This document shows, in pieces, positions 46,056 to 59,900 of a stretch of DNA of 64,000 bases (positions are counted from its first letter, which is position 1; each line of letters begins with the position of its first letter). Made by a program: the position numbers and the translations under genes. The stretch is from Apostichopus japonicus. Its lineage: Eukaryota; Echinodermata; Holothuroidea; Aspidochirotida; Stichopodidae. The stretch is taken from contig NC_092569.1 in assembly GCF_037975245.1 (NCBI RefSeq), forward strand, positions 10,401,001 to 10,465,000, in the 5' to 3' direction. The notes below the pieces were generated by a model that worked only from the letters and a program-made list of their open reading frames with translations, did no database searches and was not told the DNA's origin.

Positions 46056-46740
46056 CTTTTGCTGTCCATGCACCTCCATCTTCAATTCCTTTTCTTAAAC
46101 AGTTAACTTATGATCATCGATAAATTTGTGTTTTTAGTCTGTACGTGCAGCTATGCAAGAAACTGACCTTCAGTTTTCACTTCTGCAAGTTCTGCTAACC
46201 TTTTGACCTCCGCCAAAAATCATGTAATTTTGTATTTGGCAGCCACAAATTCAAATTGAACTTTTGTTTGAGTTTTTGCGTTAAGACACATATGGAAGAC
46301 ACACACACGCATACCAGCAATTAATGTAATGTTGTCGGCAAGTTACCAAACAGATGTTTATAGCAAACATAGTCAAACACCTGTGTAACATGGTGTTCTT
46401 GTGTTACAGTTGCTTCTATCAACCTATCAAGATAGCAGGTGCACGAGGGAGATGGTGATAGTGAAGAGTGTTGATGGGATGGAAGGGTAGCGGGGGGGGG
46501 GGGAGGGGGGAGGGGTGAGGGGTGGATGAGGGGTAAAGGGTAAGGGTAATTGAATGCCCCTTGAAGAACCAAGAAAATCATTTTCACGCCCAGTTGTTCA
46601 TTTACTTATATTGTTAACTAAAACTAAACAGAGAGGACTAAAACGAATGGTATTTTTTTTATCTTTCTGTATTAATAATATTTGTAAAAACAATTCTTTT
46701 ACTAGTATACAAACAATCTGCAGGGTTAAGTAATACTTAA

Positions 46741-46764
46741 TTACCAGCTTAATTAAGCTGGTAA
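46741..46764. repeat. Perfect short palindrome
   Basis: TTACCAGCTTAA and its reverse complement TTAAGCTGGTAA meet without spacer; a further AGCTGGTA follows. No associated gene. Confidence 0.8.
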
Positions 46765-46779
46765 TTAAGCTGGTATCTT

Positions 46780-48767
46780 AAAATCAGCACCAACAGAAAA
46801 AAAAACGCACAAACAACTCAACAACTTGGCTGATCAAAATATTACCTATGTATGTTAAGAAATAATAACAATGGAGAAATTTGATAAACACGATTGATAT
46901 GTCCTTCCATGAGAACATTGTGCTATTAAAAACATAAACGAGACATCTTCAACACTTCGTGATCAATGAAACCATTGCATAACCCAAATATACCCCATTT
47001 GTTGGCCAACAAGTGAGGGGAGGGTGTGGGGGGAGGGGTGTGTGGAATGAAGCATCAAACTCAAGACAACAAAAGGAGCATCCATCAGTAAGTGGTCAAT
47101 TGTCTTTTTCAGTTATCATTTCTAATATTCAGCTCCAGTGAGTCAGTCACTGGAATGATTCAATTAATACCAATATAATTAATATATATATTATAATAAA
47201 TATATATTATAATATATAATTAATACCAAAGTGTCATAACACATATAAAATGTAAAAGTTCATCTTCCAGTGAATATCTTCCACACTTATCCCCACCACC
47301 ATCTCCCCCCCCCCCCCACCAAAAAAATAAGGAGAAAAGAATATATATACACATTTTGCTTGTTCCCTAGAGGGCAACAATCATCACATAACACCCCCCC
47401 CCCTAACCCACCAATAAAAAAGCTTCATGTAGACTGTTGCTCCTTCCTGCCTCATTGAAGATATGATTGGTAAGATTTGACAGAATAGATACCGAATCAA
47501 CTGACACTTTATATGATAACCTTAACAAGTGGTATTTTGAATTACCTGCATCCATTTAAAGGGAAACTGCTGGTGCCATCGAATACACTTGGAAAAAGTG
47601 CCACTTTTTCACAGTAATTCCATATTGATTGTTCTGCTATATTTTTTTCTTAAAACTTAACATCTCATACTTTAGCCTTAGATCAATCAATCCTTTCCAG
47701 TTGAGGTATAGATAACTTGGTCAAATTTGCATATTAGAATTGGGGCTGACATTGTTCTTGCCATGAACTTTTCAGAGAGTCTTAAGTACAGGCTAATTGC
47801 AACTTTTTGAAGAAGAAAACATTTCCATATTTACTTCATTTTATTTGCCCAAATAATGGAATCAGATGGCAAAAATGAAATATTGTCACCAAAAGATGAG
47901 AGAGATGCTGAATGAAAACAAAATATTTCTTTTGAGTTGTAAAACAAGGATATTCCAAACTTGAAAATACTTTATTTCATGGTATAATAGTATACAACAC
48001 CATGTGAAGAATTTAAGCGGGGGGGGGGGGGGAGGGGGAGGGGTTTGTTAATTTACAATCCATATATACATTGAAATGTTGGCCTAATACATCAAGAAAA
48101 TACAACGGCTTAATATAGAGTAGTCTCCAAAAAATTTTTGGGGGTTTTGTAAAAGTTGACCAGAAAATTGTTTATGATTCTTATCATACAGTGATGCAGG
48201 AAAAAAATTCAGACAGCAACATCATTTCTGTAAACTATAAATGTTACTTAATATAAATGTTAAAAAAATGAAGCAAAAAACAATGGGGTAAAATCAAATT
48301 CTGCAATCACATGACATAGTAAAGGACAATTAGTAGGTATCATTAAACTCACAGCGATTCGAATGATTTGGTGCGATTTGATGAGGAAATAACCATGACA
48401 CTTACAAAGTTAATGATGAATCTACAAACATTACTGCAATGGGTGCTCTAATGACAGGTAACTACATTGAAGTGCAACGAAATTGTAACAGCCAGTCTAA
48501 CACCAATGTGTTCGTATGCTTGTATTTAAGAGATATATACGCAAGAACTATCACATGTAAGGAGAAGCGGTCATGTCTCCTTTTGTGACAAAGAAGGCGT
48601 TTCCTTAACAAACCGTTAAAGAAAGCAGATACATCAACATCATGGGAGATGAGAGCAAAGATGTAATTCATCTGAAAACTCAAATCTGTATCTGACCGTT
48701 TGTCTACAACAGCTAGTGACCAAAGAGAATGAAACACCACAAAATGTTTTGAGGGACAGAGTCAATT
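46780..48767. other. Intergenic stretch
   Basis: No exon recognised; an AT-only hairpin near 47178-47222, poly-C and poly-G runs at 47306, 47394 and 48020. Confidence 0.5.
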
Positions 48768-49128
48768 ATACAACACCTAATTGTATTCTGGTCATTTGAT
48801 TAATCAATTGCTCGTTGATTGCATGCAAAATCCGCTCTATTCCACTCTATGAAATAGAACCATGGGTTATACTTTTTTGGTAGCACTTTTTTTAATGGTA
48901 AGAGAGCAGAGAAACCTGTCTGTTAAAAACAATCTGTTGCATGAGTGCATTTTACACATCTTAATATAATATGTTGTATAAAACAAATAATGAATGGTTT
49001 CCATTCGTGCAATAAGATGTAATTTGTTCCATTCAACTCGGCTGTGCCTCGTTGAATGGTACATTCCATCTTTCAACGAATGAAATATTTGCACTATTGC
49101 ACGAATGGAAACCATTCATTATTTGTAT
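48768..49128. mobile_element. Foldback MITE family B, copy 2
   Basis: Same ends (ATACAACACCTAATT ... TTATTTGTAT) and same internal hairpin as 20749-21124, with indels in the middle (TCCACTCTATGAAATAG). Two copies 28 kb apart define the family. Confidence 0.82.
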
Positions 49129-49129
49129 A

Positions 49130-52100
49130 ATATCCCACAGCTGAGTGATGGGCGGGGGGGGGGGGTTCCACCCCCAGGGCGGGGGGGGGGGGGTTGGGGG
49201 TGGAACATTACTTACACGGTAACACAGATAGAAAAAAATGTTACGATTTAGTCACAGAATTTTGTAATATTTCACATTGAACACTGACAGATATTACTAT
49301 TACTGCTTTGATTTGCAATGATGATGAAGCTGTACTTTGCTTAGTGTATAGGAGACAATGTTTAGAAGAGGTTTCAAAAGCTTACTCCAGGGCAGAGATG
49401 TTTCACGTATGTTATTGGTTTGATTATATGAAAGAGAAATCAACAAGTTTAATCCAGGGCAGGGCAAGCATGTACTAGGCTTGATTTTATGAAAGAGAAA
49501 CTTGTTCGAAATAGAAATTCAATAAACCATCCATTGGTACACTACAAAAGCTCCTTTCAGCTACACTGAAAAATTAGAATATTAAAATAATACTCACAAA
49601 TATTGGGACTTAGCAAGGAGTAATTGTTCCTGAAGCTTTGTAAATGTACACTGCCTGCAAACACTCACACACACACAACATACAGGCATACTGACAAACA
49701 CATTCACGCAAGAGTTTGTGTAACATTCTATGTTCGGTGTAGTGTTATTTTATATTAAACTGACCATGCAAGACACTAGTAGAAACAAGATCAGTTGCTA
49801 AAACATGGAAATTTTTTCCATCCAACATCACAAAGAAATGCTGATAATATGAATACTTCAACACAGTGCACAGCAGCAGTGTAGATGGAACATCATAGAA
49901 GCAGAGCCTGAAGACCAGCCCCCCCACCCCCCACCTAAAAATGTTCTAAAACTTATGCTTTTGTAAGTTTTCTAAAATTCTTGTAAAACACAATTTGATT
50001 TTAACTGAATCCGCTTAGCACTTTGAGAGAGATATTAACACTGACCAGAGGTATTTTCCCCAGATAACTTCTTAAGGTGATAAGCGTGTGGATTATTAAC
50101 GGGGCTAAATTTGATAAATCCTGTTTCAACTGATTTGAAAAACTGATTTAATTGTATAATTGGAGGAGGCACACATCGATACAGATCCATTTGTTTACAT
50201 AAGACTGTCTCCTTCTCTAGGTGGTGGGGCTGCATAGAGACCTGTGCATGCCTTTTATTGTATAAACTAATCAGACGATATGTGATACGAGAGGGCTAGG
50301 ATCTCTAAAGCCAGCTGGTTATATCTGCAGCTTTCTTCTACCTCTCTATAAAATACAACTGAAAAGCAACTTCAGTTTGTTATTATGTCATTAATTATTA
50401 TTGATTATTATTAATTAATTATTATTGATTATTATTAATTAATTATTAATGTCATTATTGTGTCATTATTATATTGCAATAAATATGACAGGAGACACTT
50501 AAAACAAAAGAATCTTGAGAATAATTGGAAACAAACATCAACAGTTTATAGTTAAGATGTATCCCATGTTGACTCCACAGATGTAGCCTAGTCTACAGAC
50601 AATCCTTCATAAGATTCTAGGTTACAATCTTTAAACTGTCCATGCTAATTTAGCAACATGTGATCATAATATCAGCCTGGTATGGGCGTGGATATTTTTT
50701 ACGAAGTCAAGCAGCAACATGCGCATGTGGGTGAAGCCTTACGGAATATAACTCACATTTACTCATGTAGGAAGGCTATGTAATCTAAAATTTTGGTTAT
50801 TTTTAAAAAAAAAATTTTTTTTTACAATTTGGAAGACCATTGATGGGGGGGGGGGTGTAAGCTATGAGCTGGTGATTTTGTTTTAAACGCATGTAGGTGT
50901 TCTCAAGATTCTTAATGCTTACTTTTAGATGAGATTATAAACTTTACACAGTTTACAGTAACAAACATTGTACGTAATGTCAAACAAGCAGGATGTGGGA
51001 TACGTTGCAATAAAAACTGATTTAAGCCAAAATCCATGTATATTTACCTTCATGTGCTTTGTCAGGGTGAATTCCTTTGTCAGAGAGTGAATTTCCAAAA
51101 GAAACCAAAATGTATTAATGCTGCTACTAAATTGTTGCAGAAAAAGAGGTTTACTGGTTGATAGGAAGTAATTACTAGTTCCAAGTTTATCCACAACCAC
51201 CCATCTGAAAGACATGCTCTGTTATCTCAAAAGCAAAGATTGTGGAGGTACATGATACCTAAATGCATGCGAAGAGTAGCACCATTACCAATGCATGGCC
51301 GTTAAACGTTAGACTAGCTCATTACCAAGGACTCTAACCATGGATGTAAGTAACTTGAAGGGTTAACTTCGACTACTCTTTTCCTGAACACATTTGAGAC
51401 ACAAATTATATTCCTTATTAATGTACTTATCTCGACACCTACAGGCCTGGAACGAAGAAGAGCACAAAGTTGTCGGTAGATTACCGTAATGCTTGTATAG
51501 TTTTCTGTAATGCCCCATAAACGTCTCTTGACCCTGAACCCGCCCCCTCCCCCTCCAATCTTACCCACCACATTACAAAAGGAGGCTATCCCAACTGTAA
51601 CATGAAGAAAGTGATGATTTGCAGAATCCAAGCCAGGAGGTTCAGTTGGAAACTTGCATAGATAACTGCCATCTTTATAACTTTTTGATAAAATAATTCC
51701 ACCTCTGACATGTCTTTTAATTTACGACTCCGGTGTAATAATCTCGCCATATTTATCTTTCTCTTCACGACACTGTTTAAAGGAAGTCCAGCAGGGGAAC
51801 TAAAGAAGGAAACCGACAGAATATGAACACACTTTAGATGGAGGATAAAATGAAGTTGGGTGAAAGACTGGAGTTTAGACAGCCAGCATCATCACTATGA
51901 CAACCATTGTAAACAAACAGCTCTTTACAAATTTATGAATACCTTGTCATGTTAATCATAGAAAGATCGGAGAAAATTTAAAAAAAGAGAAAAAAAAAAG
52001 GCGACAAAAAAGCCTAAACCATCCTGTGAGTTTGAGAAACACTGACCATTGCAGGAAATATATCATATTTGGAAGTAATATCTTGAAATTACCTTTGAGA

Positions 52101-52815
52101 CAAGGTTCTAAGACCGTTAACATTTTCACAAAACCCTTTCAAAAAATTGTTATATGAAAGATGATAGACTTTCTTCTTGAAAGTATTAATATATCATAAA
52201 CATGACATCAATTTTACATTATTTTTTATCAAATCTGTTTACAATTAAAAATGACTATGATAGAATTAGATATAGGAACAATGTTATCATCTGTGATAGA
52301 GCTTTTGAAAAAAAAAAAAAAACCTTCAACATTCTTAATTTTTTTTTCATTACCTATGAGGACTTCTTTTTTCCTACTTCAAAATTATGTCACGCAAATT
52401 TGAATATGTAAATTGGTTTCGGGACAGAATAACTGCTGTGAAATCTATACCATGGCATGGTAGCAATTTGGTGGTAGTTCCTGGCACGCTAATGTTTTGG
52501 GCGTTAAACGGAGGACAAGCTTTTCATTCAATCTATTACAAGGGTACTTGGACAAGTTAGGCCACACTTAATAGAACTACTGCCCGTCATTCCTATTGTA
52601 ACGATGAGAAAACACAACATCTTTCAAGTATGCCTAATTAAAAACGTACAGAGGGCAATACAGGCTGACACACCCGATGCAAATTCTGATATGCTGGTGC
52701 TTGATTGGACGACAGGTTTGAAGCAAGTCGACGGATGATGCGATGAGCACCCACAACAACTTACAGAGTGCAAATAATTAACATATTTCACAGAGAATTT
52801 ACAAAAAATACATAA
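49130..52815. other. Intergenic stretch
   Basis: No gene supported. One - strand frame at 51768-51586 (MARLLHRSRKLKDMSEVE-type start after a short leader) looks codon-like at its beginning, but its continuation and splice sites are unclear. TAATTATTATTGATTATTA repeats lie at 50390-50450. Confidence 0.4.
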
Positions 52816-52821
52816 TTTATT
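52816..52821 (-). promoter_or_regulatory. Candidate PHACTR poly(A) signal AATAAA
   Basis: First canonical AATAAA that I see on the - strand after the PHACTR stop codon, giving a 3' UTR of about 1.1 kb. Position only; no transcript evidence. Confidence 0.35.
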
Positions 52822-53045
52822 GTGACTCGATGACAACCCTACCCTCCTTTCCTCTCAGCAAATAACGCAGAGACAAAAAAGTCATTAGATTAATCCATTC
52901 CTTATTCCATTCAATTAATCCTGTTTTGTATTAGACTCCAGGCCGAGTTAAAGAATTTTACTGTACCAATCAAAGCTTCTGGCACTGTGTCAGAAATAGG
53001 AATGCTGAGGGGGGGGGGGGTGCAGCACGGTTGCATAGGACATAA

Positions 53046-53187
53046 TCTATTGTACTCCACACTTTAACACAATAGGCACTGAGGGTGTTCAGTGACAATC
53101 CCTGTTGTTTGATATTAATCTATTGTACTCCACACACAATAGGCACTGCAGGTGTTCAGTGACAATACCTATTGTTTGATGTTGATT
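53046..53187 (+). repeat. Tandem duplication, about 70 bp x 2, in PHACTR 3' UTR
   Basis: CTATTGTACTCCACAC, AATAGGCACTG and TGTTCAGTGACAAT occur in the same order twice. Lies between the PHACTR stop codon and the candidate poly(A) signal. Confidence 0.8.
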
Positions 53188-53898
53188 CATCCTACTGTAG
53201 ATAAGTAACAGATTGCAGCAACTGCAGCTTTACTTTTCAGTATCAAAACCCCACACTCCCCTACCCACTCCCCTCCCCTCCCCCCACCCCTATCCTTCCA
53301 TCTAAAGTTCCCTTTCCACAAGAGAAAGACAAAAACTTGAATGCCACAATTTTTTTTTATCTCTTTAGCATGTCATACATCAAACATCATTAAACCTCAG
53401 ACTGTTTTATCTCAAGGAGATTTTTAGCACATCTAGCAATTTTTGTCGGTTGAGGTGGGTTTGAAAACTTTTGAGAGAAACGTTTTCCGTGCATATCATC
53501 ATTCTTCGTCTGCATTTAAAAAGCTTTGCATACTTTGCGTTATTCTTACGATCGTCTAAAGACTAAAATATAACAGCCATGACTAGAATATATGAATTCC
53601 CACTTGATACAAACATGGCTGCTTTATGTACATCATATTTAAAAAAACAAAAACAATTGTCTGTACAATTTTCTTTCTTGCAATTTCTCTTTATACAGTT
53701 AATTTCATAATTCTCCCTTAAAATGTCGTGGTAATTCATCACTTCGTGGACATGGATTCCGCATTTTCTTCCTTCTATGGTATCAACCCTCTCCATCTTC
53801 CCGTAGTGATTCACAGCGCCCGAATCCAGCAGATCACGAGGCTACGTAATCTTGCTCTGGTGCCACGAATTACAAGTATCATTTTTTTCACCAGAATC

Positions 53899-53914
53899 TC
53901 AAGGTTTATGGAAT
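53899..53914 (-). CDS. PHACTR: PHACTR terminal coding exon (F-H-K-P stop)
   Basis: Only 16 coding bases after acceptor TTTATCAACAG at 53915: completes an Arg codon, then Phe-His-Lys-Pro and TGA. Found by looking for the conserved FHRP ending; the phase fits exactly. 3' UTR continues towards a possible AATAAA at 52821-52816. Confidence 0.82.
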
Positions 53915-56900
53915 CTGTTGATAAAACCAAATTTTCAAGTGTGACAGTAACTACCACATCTGAAACACGTCATCTTTTGAATGCTCTATTTTCAATTGCA
54001 CTATTTTCAATTTTCATTTCAAATTTATTTCTCATATATTTGTACAAGACTAATAATAAAACTAACATTACAGTAGGAAGGTTAGCATATGAAGGACACT
54101 AGATAAACAGCAAGGCTGTTATCTCAGCTAGTGACCCAGATCACTGCATATACTGCAACATATTACAGCCACATCTGTGAAGCGAACTTCAGGTTGTAAA
54201 CTCATGATGCGCTGTGACTAAATAAGTCACAGATACAAAATCAAAACAATAGTTGATTCACCCCACACTAAGGCTTGAAAAGTTTCTACTTTGGCATTGT
54301 GGGAATTTTGGCAGCAAAACCATTTTGTTAAATACATCCCTCACCAAGAGAACGGGTCAAGTGTTGCTTACCGTGCATTTCTATTTTGTTTTACCGTCGA
54401 GATCTCTTTCCTGTTGGAAAGTATCATACTTGGTACGATTTCTATGAACGAGATTTGAATCACTTCCCGTTTCCAACTTCCTCCCTCTATTATGCTCATT
54501 GTTAGAAACTTTGTTGTCTGAATCTATTATTGTTTTGAAATTAGTTGAGACTGTAATAAGGCTTACGTTATGTATTATCATAACACAAAAGACCAACCTT
54601 GTATATTTTTTGCTGTCAGCGTGGACAGCCATCTCGTTACTTTTGAATTCGTTCAATTCTTTCCTTATTGAAGCCTGTCAGAGAAAGAAACAGAGGGAGA
54701 CAGAAAGAGAAAGAGACATTATATAAAAGGAACATTTTTGCAATTTTGCAATTTAATCATTTCTGGTCCATTCTCTTTTTGGCAATAGAGGCTGTTTTGT
54801 TGTGTTAACCTCTGCAATGTAAACATCTGCTATGCCATGAATAAATAAACACACAACACATTGCTACTATGAGCAGAAGGGGACATGTTTCCTTTCGACA
54901 TCTACCGAATTTTATTACATTTCCGACTTAATACACTAAACGTTTGGTTAGATCTACGTAATAATCTCATTGTGTGTGGACATGATGAGTCATATAGCCT
55001 ACTTTACATACAATACTGTGTGTTGACTATGATATTGTTTTGCAATCATCTGTTTACAGGGCCTGACTTAGTTTGAATCCTAGCAGGAGATATAAGCAAG
55101 TGATCAAGAGTATTACAACAGGGATGAGACTGAGCCGGGGGAAAAAAATCTGAAATTTATCGACTGCCGTTCTGGGGGAGGGGTTTAAGGGGAGGGGTGT
55201 CCCCCTCCCCTTTAGAAACTTTTTGTCAGGTAAGGAGGGCTTAGATGCAAAATGGTGGACTCTAGATGGAATCTATCACATCACGTAACTCGCCAAAAAA
55301 GTGTGGAATTTCTGCTTGTATAATTTATCCATTAGATTTTTTGAACCAAAAAAAGGCTTTTTTGCTTGCTTTGTGCTACTTGATTCCACCACTGGTCAAA
55401 TTCGGTGTTCCTTCCCTTCACAGTCCAGCATGTTCGGCAAAAAAAAAATTAAATAAAAAAATTAAATAAAAAAAATAAGAAAAAACGCGAATTATGAGAA
55501 AAAACGCGAAAAGGAAAAAAAAAAAAATCTCTGCTTGTATAATTTATCCATTAGATTTTTTGAACCAAAAAAAGGCTTTTTTGCTTGCTTTGTGCTACTT
55601 GATTCCACCACTGGTCAAATTCGGTGTTCCTTCCCTTCACAGTCCAGCATGTTCGGCAAAAAAAAAAATTAAATAAAAAAAATTAAATAAAAAAAATAAG
55701 AAAAAATAAGAAAAAACGCGAATTATGAGAAAAAACGCGAAAAGGAAAAAAAAAAAAATCGGAAATCCGCGTTCCCGCGGAAGAGTCTCATGCCTGTTAC
55801 AACTAATACCAAGTGATTCTGCATAAAAAAATTAAAAACTTTGCTATGTCACACCAGGGAAATTATTACGTGTTGAAGTCATTCAAAGTTTGAGTTGTCA
55901 ACCTCTGGACCAATCAGATCAAAACTAGAGTATCTATCTCTCTATATCACAAAAGTGCACTGTATAAGATGAAGGCAACAACATTTTGGAAGGCCCCCTA
56001 TTAGGTGCAATATATTCCTTTAAATATCATCTAGTGTTGTCTTGATTGCACTAAAAAGCTAAAAAGTCTTTGTTATTAAGATGCCTGACCAAACTCCAGA
56101 TTTGTTTTCTTCACAAATTTCAAAAAGTAAACTTAATACACTAAAAACAATTGATTTATTAACAAAACTTCCTCCAAACCTACAAGGGCATATATGTTAT
56201 GGTCAATGGAGTGGACTTTTGAAGTTTATCTAAAATGTATTTTGTAGAATACTGAAAGGCAAAATCTGATTCACTCGAGGGCAACGGTTCTTACTTTGTC
56301 CTGCGGCGTTAACTTCGTCCAGGGTTTATCCCCTCTCGGTCATAGGTCAAAGCCTCGATTACTGCTACATATTCGTTGAACTCCAGATTTGTTTTCTTCA
56401 CAAATTTCAAAAAGTAAACTTAATACACTAAAAACAATTGATTTATTAACAAAACTTCCTCCAAACCTACAAGGGCATATATGTTATGGTCAATGGAGTG
56501 GACTTTTGAAGTTTATCTAAAATGTATTTTGTAGAATATTGAAAGGCAAAATCTGATTCACTCGAGGGCAACGGTTCTTACTTTGTCCTGCGGCGTTAAC
56601 TTCGTCCAGGGTTTATCCCCTCTCCGGTCATAGGTCAAAGCCTCGATTACTTCTACATATTCGTTGAACATGATGATGTTCCTCTCTCTCAGTTCTTCGA
56701 CGGTAGGTCGGAAGCTCAACTAGAAAGTGAGGAAGAAAGAAAAAAAAACAATTGAAACTGATCCTTATCTCTCTTCTACCAGGTACCTGGTAATAACAGG
56801 AAAATAACGACGGAGAAGTTAAAGCAGTGTTCCTGAGAGGATAAATTCAAGGATTTATTTTGCTTTAAAGTGAAGCATTCTGCATTGAATCTCAAGATTT

Positions 56901-59900
56901 CTCCCCAGATAAATGGCATTTATTTCAAATCATTTTTTTTTAATTTTTTTTTTTTTAAATCAAGTAAATTTTTGGGGAAAATCATTGTCTCTCTGAACAA
57001 AAGTGAGTTTTAATGCAAAAACAGGGCTGTTACAGTTTGTAAGCTTTTATAGCATAATTTCACATTGATGTCACTCTGCCCACTACAAAAACCTAGCTCA
57101 GTGCCTTGTCCAACAGCTCGCAGCTAAAACTAAACTGGTTTACTACTCAAAACCGAGCGACTGCTTAGTAGAGAAAAGGCTTTCTATACCGGAGCCTTGA
57201 TTTTCTATTCAATTTGAATTTTTGAAGTGATTAATACTGACTGCTACTGCCAGTCCAAATTGCCTGGTTTATAAGAGGACATTATTCCTATCCTATCCTG
57301 CTTGAACACTTAACAGATAGATGGTGACAGAGAGTGCCTTGTTAGGAGCCTAATCCAGTAGTCAAGTTACATTTGATCAGCCCCTAAATCAGTACCTTTC
57401 TAACAGACAGAGAGTGCCTTGTTAGGAGCCTAATCCAGTAGTCAAGTTACATTTGATCAGCCCCTAAATCAGTACCTTTCTAACAGACAGAGAGTGCCTT
57501 GTTAGGAGCCTAATCCAGTAGTCAAGTTACATTTGATCAGACCCTAAATCAGTACCTTTCTAACAGACAGAGGGTGCCTTGTTAGGAGCCTAATCCAGTA
57601 GTCAAGTTACATTTGATCAGCCCCTAAATCAGTACCTTTCTAACAGACAGAGGGTGCCTTGTTAGGAGCCTAATCCAGTAGTCAAGTTACATTTGATCAG
57701 CCCCTAAATCAGTACCTTTCTAACAGATAGAGGGTGCCTTGTTAGAAGTCTAATCCAGTAGTCAAGTTACATTTGATCAGCCCCTAAATCAGTACCTTTC
57801 TAACAGATAGAGGGTGCCTTGTTAGAAGTCTAATCCAGTAGTCAAGTTACATTTGATCAGCCCCTAAATCAGTACCTTTCTAACGAGTGTTCTCTTCTTT
57901 TCCTCCATTATTGCTCTTCTCTTGGCCTCATTGTCTAAATCCTTATAGATGTTCCTTTGCTCTAATTCATCCTTCGTCGGTCTCTCACTTAGACGTCTGT
58001 CATCAAAAAATAAGTATAAACAAACAGAATGATGGAGATTTGTATCACACAATCACTAGCAATACCAAATTCATGGCAGAGGGCAGAGGACATTTTTCAT
58101 TTCCCAGCACCCCCTCCCCCCCCCCCCTCCCCAGACTCAACGTATAGTATACCTGTGCTATATAACGTGAACACATTTAATGGAACTTAGTAGCACAAAG
58201 TGTATCTTGAGTATTTAAAGTGGTCTGAAGATGGTCTCCAAATTTTGAAGTATTCGACCAGGGCTGCAGCCATCAATTAACCAAGAGTTCTTAAATGAAT
58301 AAATACATTGTCATTAAGCATCAGTAAAAAACAAAGACTGTCATTTCACACACTGGTATTAATTTTCGTTATTTGGAAAATTTTCCAGTGTTCTTGGAGC
58401 ATTTAGGGATACAGGTGAGAAGGGAGGAGGGAAATGGGTAATGATAAGGAGGCCAAAGGTGGGGGGGGGGGGAGAGAGACATTCATCAGCTGCTCTCCTC
58501 TGTCTGTGAGGGCTCAGCGACACTCACCTGACTAGCTTAGCACCGACTTGTTCTCTTTTGACCTTTATCTGGTCGTGTGTACTGATAGGGATGATGTTTC
58601 TCTCTACGAGCGCCGTCCTGGATGGACGATTATTTAAATGAAAGGCAAGGCTGTCATTCCTCTTGACTTTAGCTGCTAGACTCGCTGCGGGGAGAGAGAG
58701 ATAAAGATATTAACATTTTAAATTTAAAACATTATTCCTATCGTATGTACTCAGACCTTGAGCAGTCGCAATTTCCAAAATCCTCTCGAATGGAATTTTT
58801 ATTTTTGGGTCCAGCCAAACTGTTCTTAACTTTCACAAAAGAAGTGTCAAAAAGTTCAACAAGGAAAAAAGGAAAAAAAGGTGTAAAAACCAAAACTGAT
58901 AGTAAAACCATAATCGGGCTCAGTTTTCGTTCGAGTTTTAATTTTATAGTTTTAGTTTCCATTATAGAGTCATTTGATACTAAGGGGAGGTAAAACGTTT
59001 CCACATTATTAATTTCCCTTTCATATTCCATGTTTATTTTTCATCTCAAATATGAAACTTTTGTAGATAGAACATTCTGCATTCTGCTAACGTGAACATT
59101 AGCGTGTTATATATAAATGTTGAAGAAAAATCAGTTATGAAACAATCATGGTAAATTTGGCTGGAAGGAAGTTATATTTACAGCAATATACAGATTCAAA
59201 ATTCACATTACTTTTAAAATAGTTTTCCAATAAATTTGATTTCCTCAGTAGGAAGGAATACGAATGACTGCATTTCCTGCAAACATGGTTCAATTTGACT
59301 TTCATTGAGATATACAATACCAAAGTTAAGTCACATTATCTCAATGAGAACATGTTGACATAACTTACTTAACAATTGCCATCTTAAATTGGCACAGACC
59401 CACAAGAAACAAAATTCAAATGAGTAGCAAGCAACCTTTTTCCTTTTTGGACAACCAAATTTATGATGAAACAAGTCATTTTATTTTTCCATTTTATCTT
59501 TGATATAACAAATCCCACCAAATTACCCCCCCACCCCCCCCTTCATTTGTGTAGGATGAATCCTCTTTCCCGTCTCTTACATGGTTCTTCATCTTCGTCT
59601 TCCTCATCGTCGTCATCTCTGTAATGAATCACATTGTTATCGTAGTCACTGTCACTGTCCTCGTAATGTTCATTCTCCGCACTGTTGTTGACCACTACCT
59701 CCCTATCGGAGGGAAATGAACAGACAGGGTAAAGTATGCACTGTTATTGACAGCCTGACCACTACATCCCTATCAGAGGAGAATGCACAGACAGGGTAAA
59801 ATATTCACTATTATGAACAGCCTGACCACTACCTCCCTATCGGAGGAGAATGAACAGACAGGGTAAAATATTCACTATTATTAACAGCCTGACCACTACT

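Noticed and set aside
51586-51768. Possible first exon of an unknown - strand gene (MARLLHRSRKL start)
   Set aside because: No recognisable family, no convincing donor, and no following exon could be joined; left as unannotated.
54381-54597. Read-through tail of the PHACTR penultimate exon
   Set aside because: The added 50 residues do not resemble PHACTR, whereas splicing to 53914 yields the conserved F-H-K/R-P ending.
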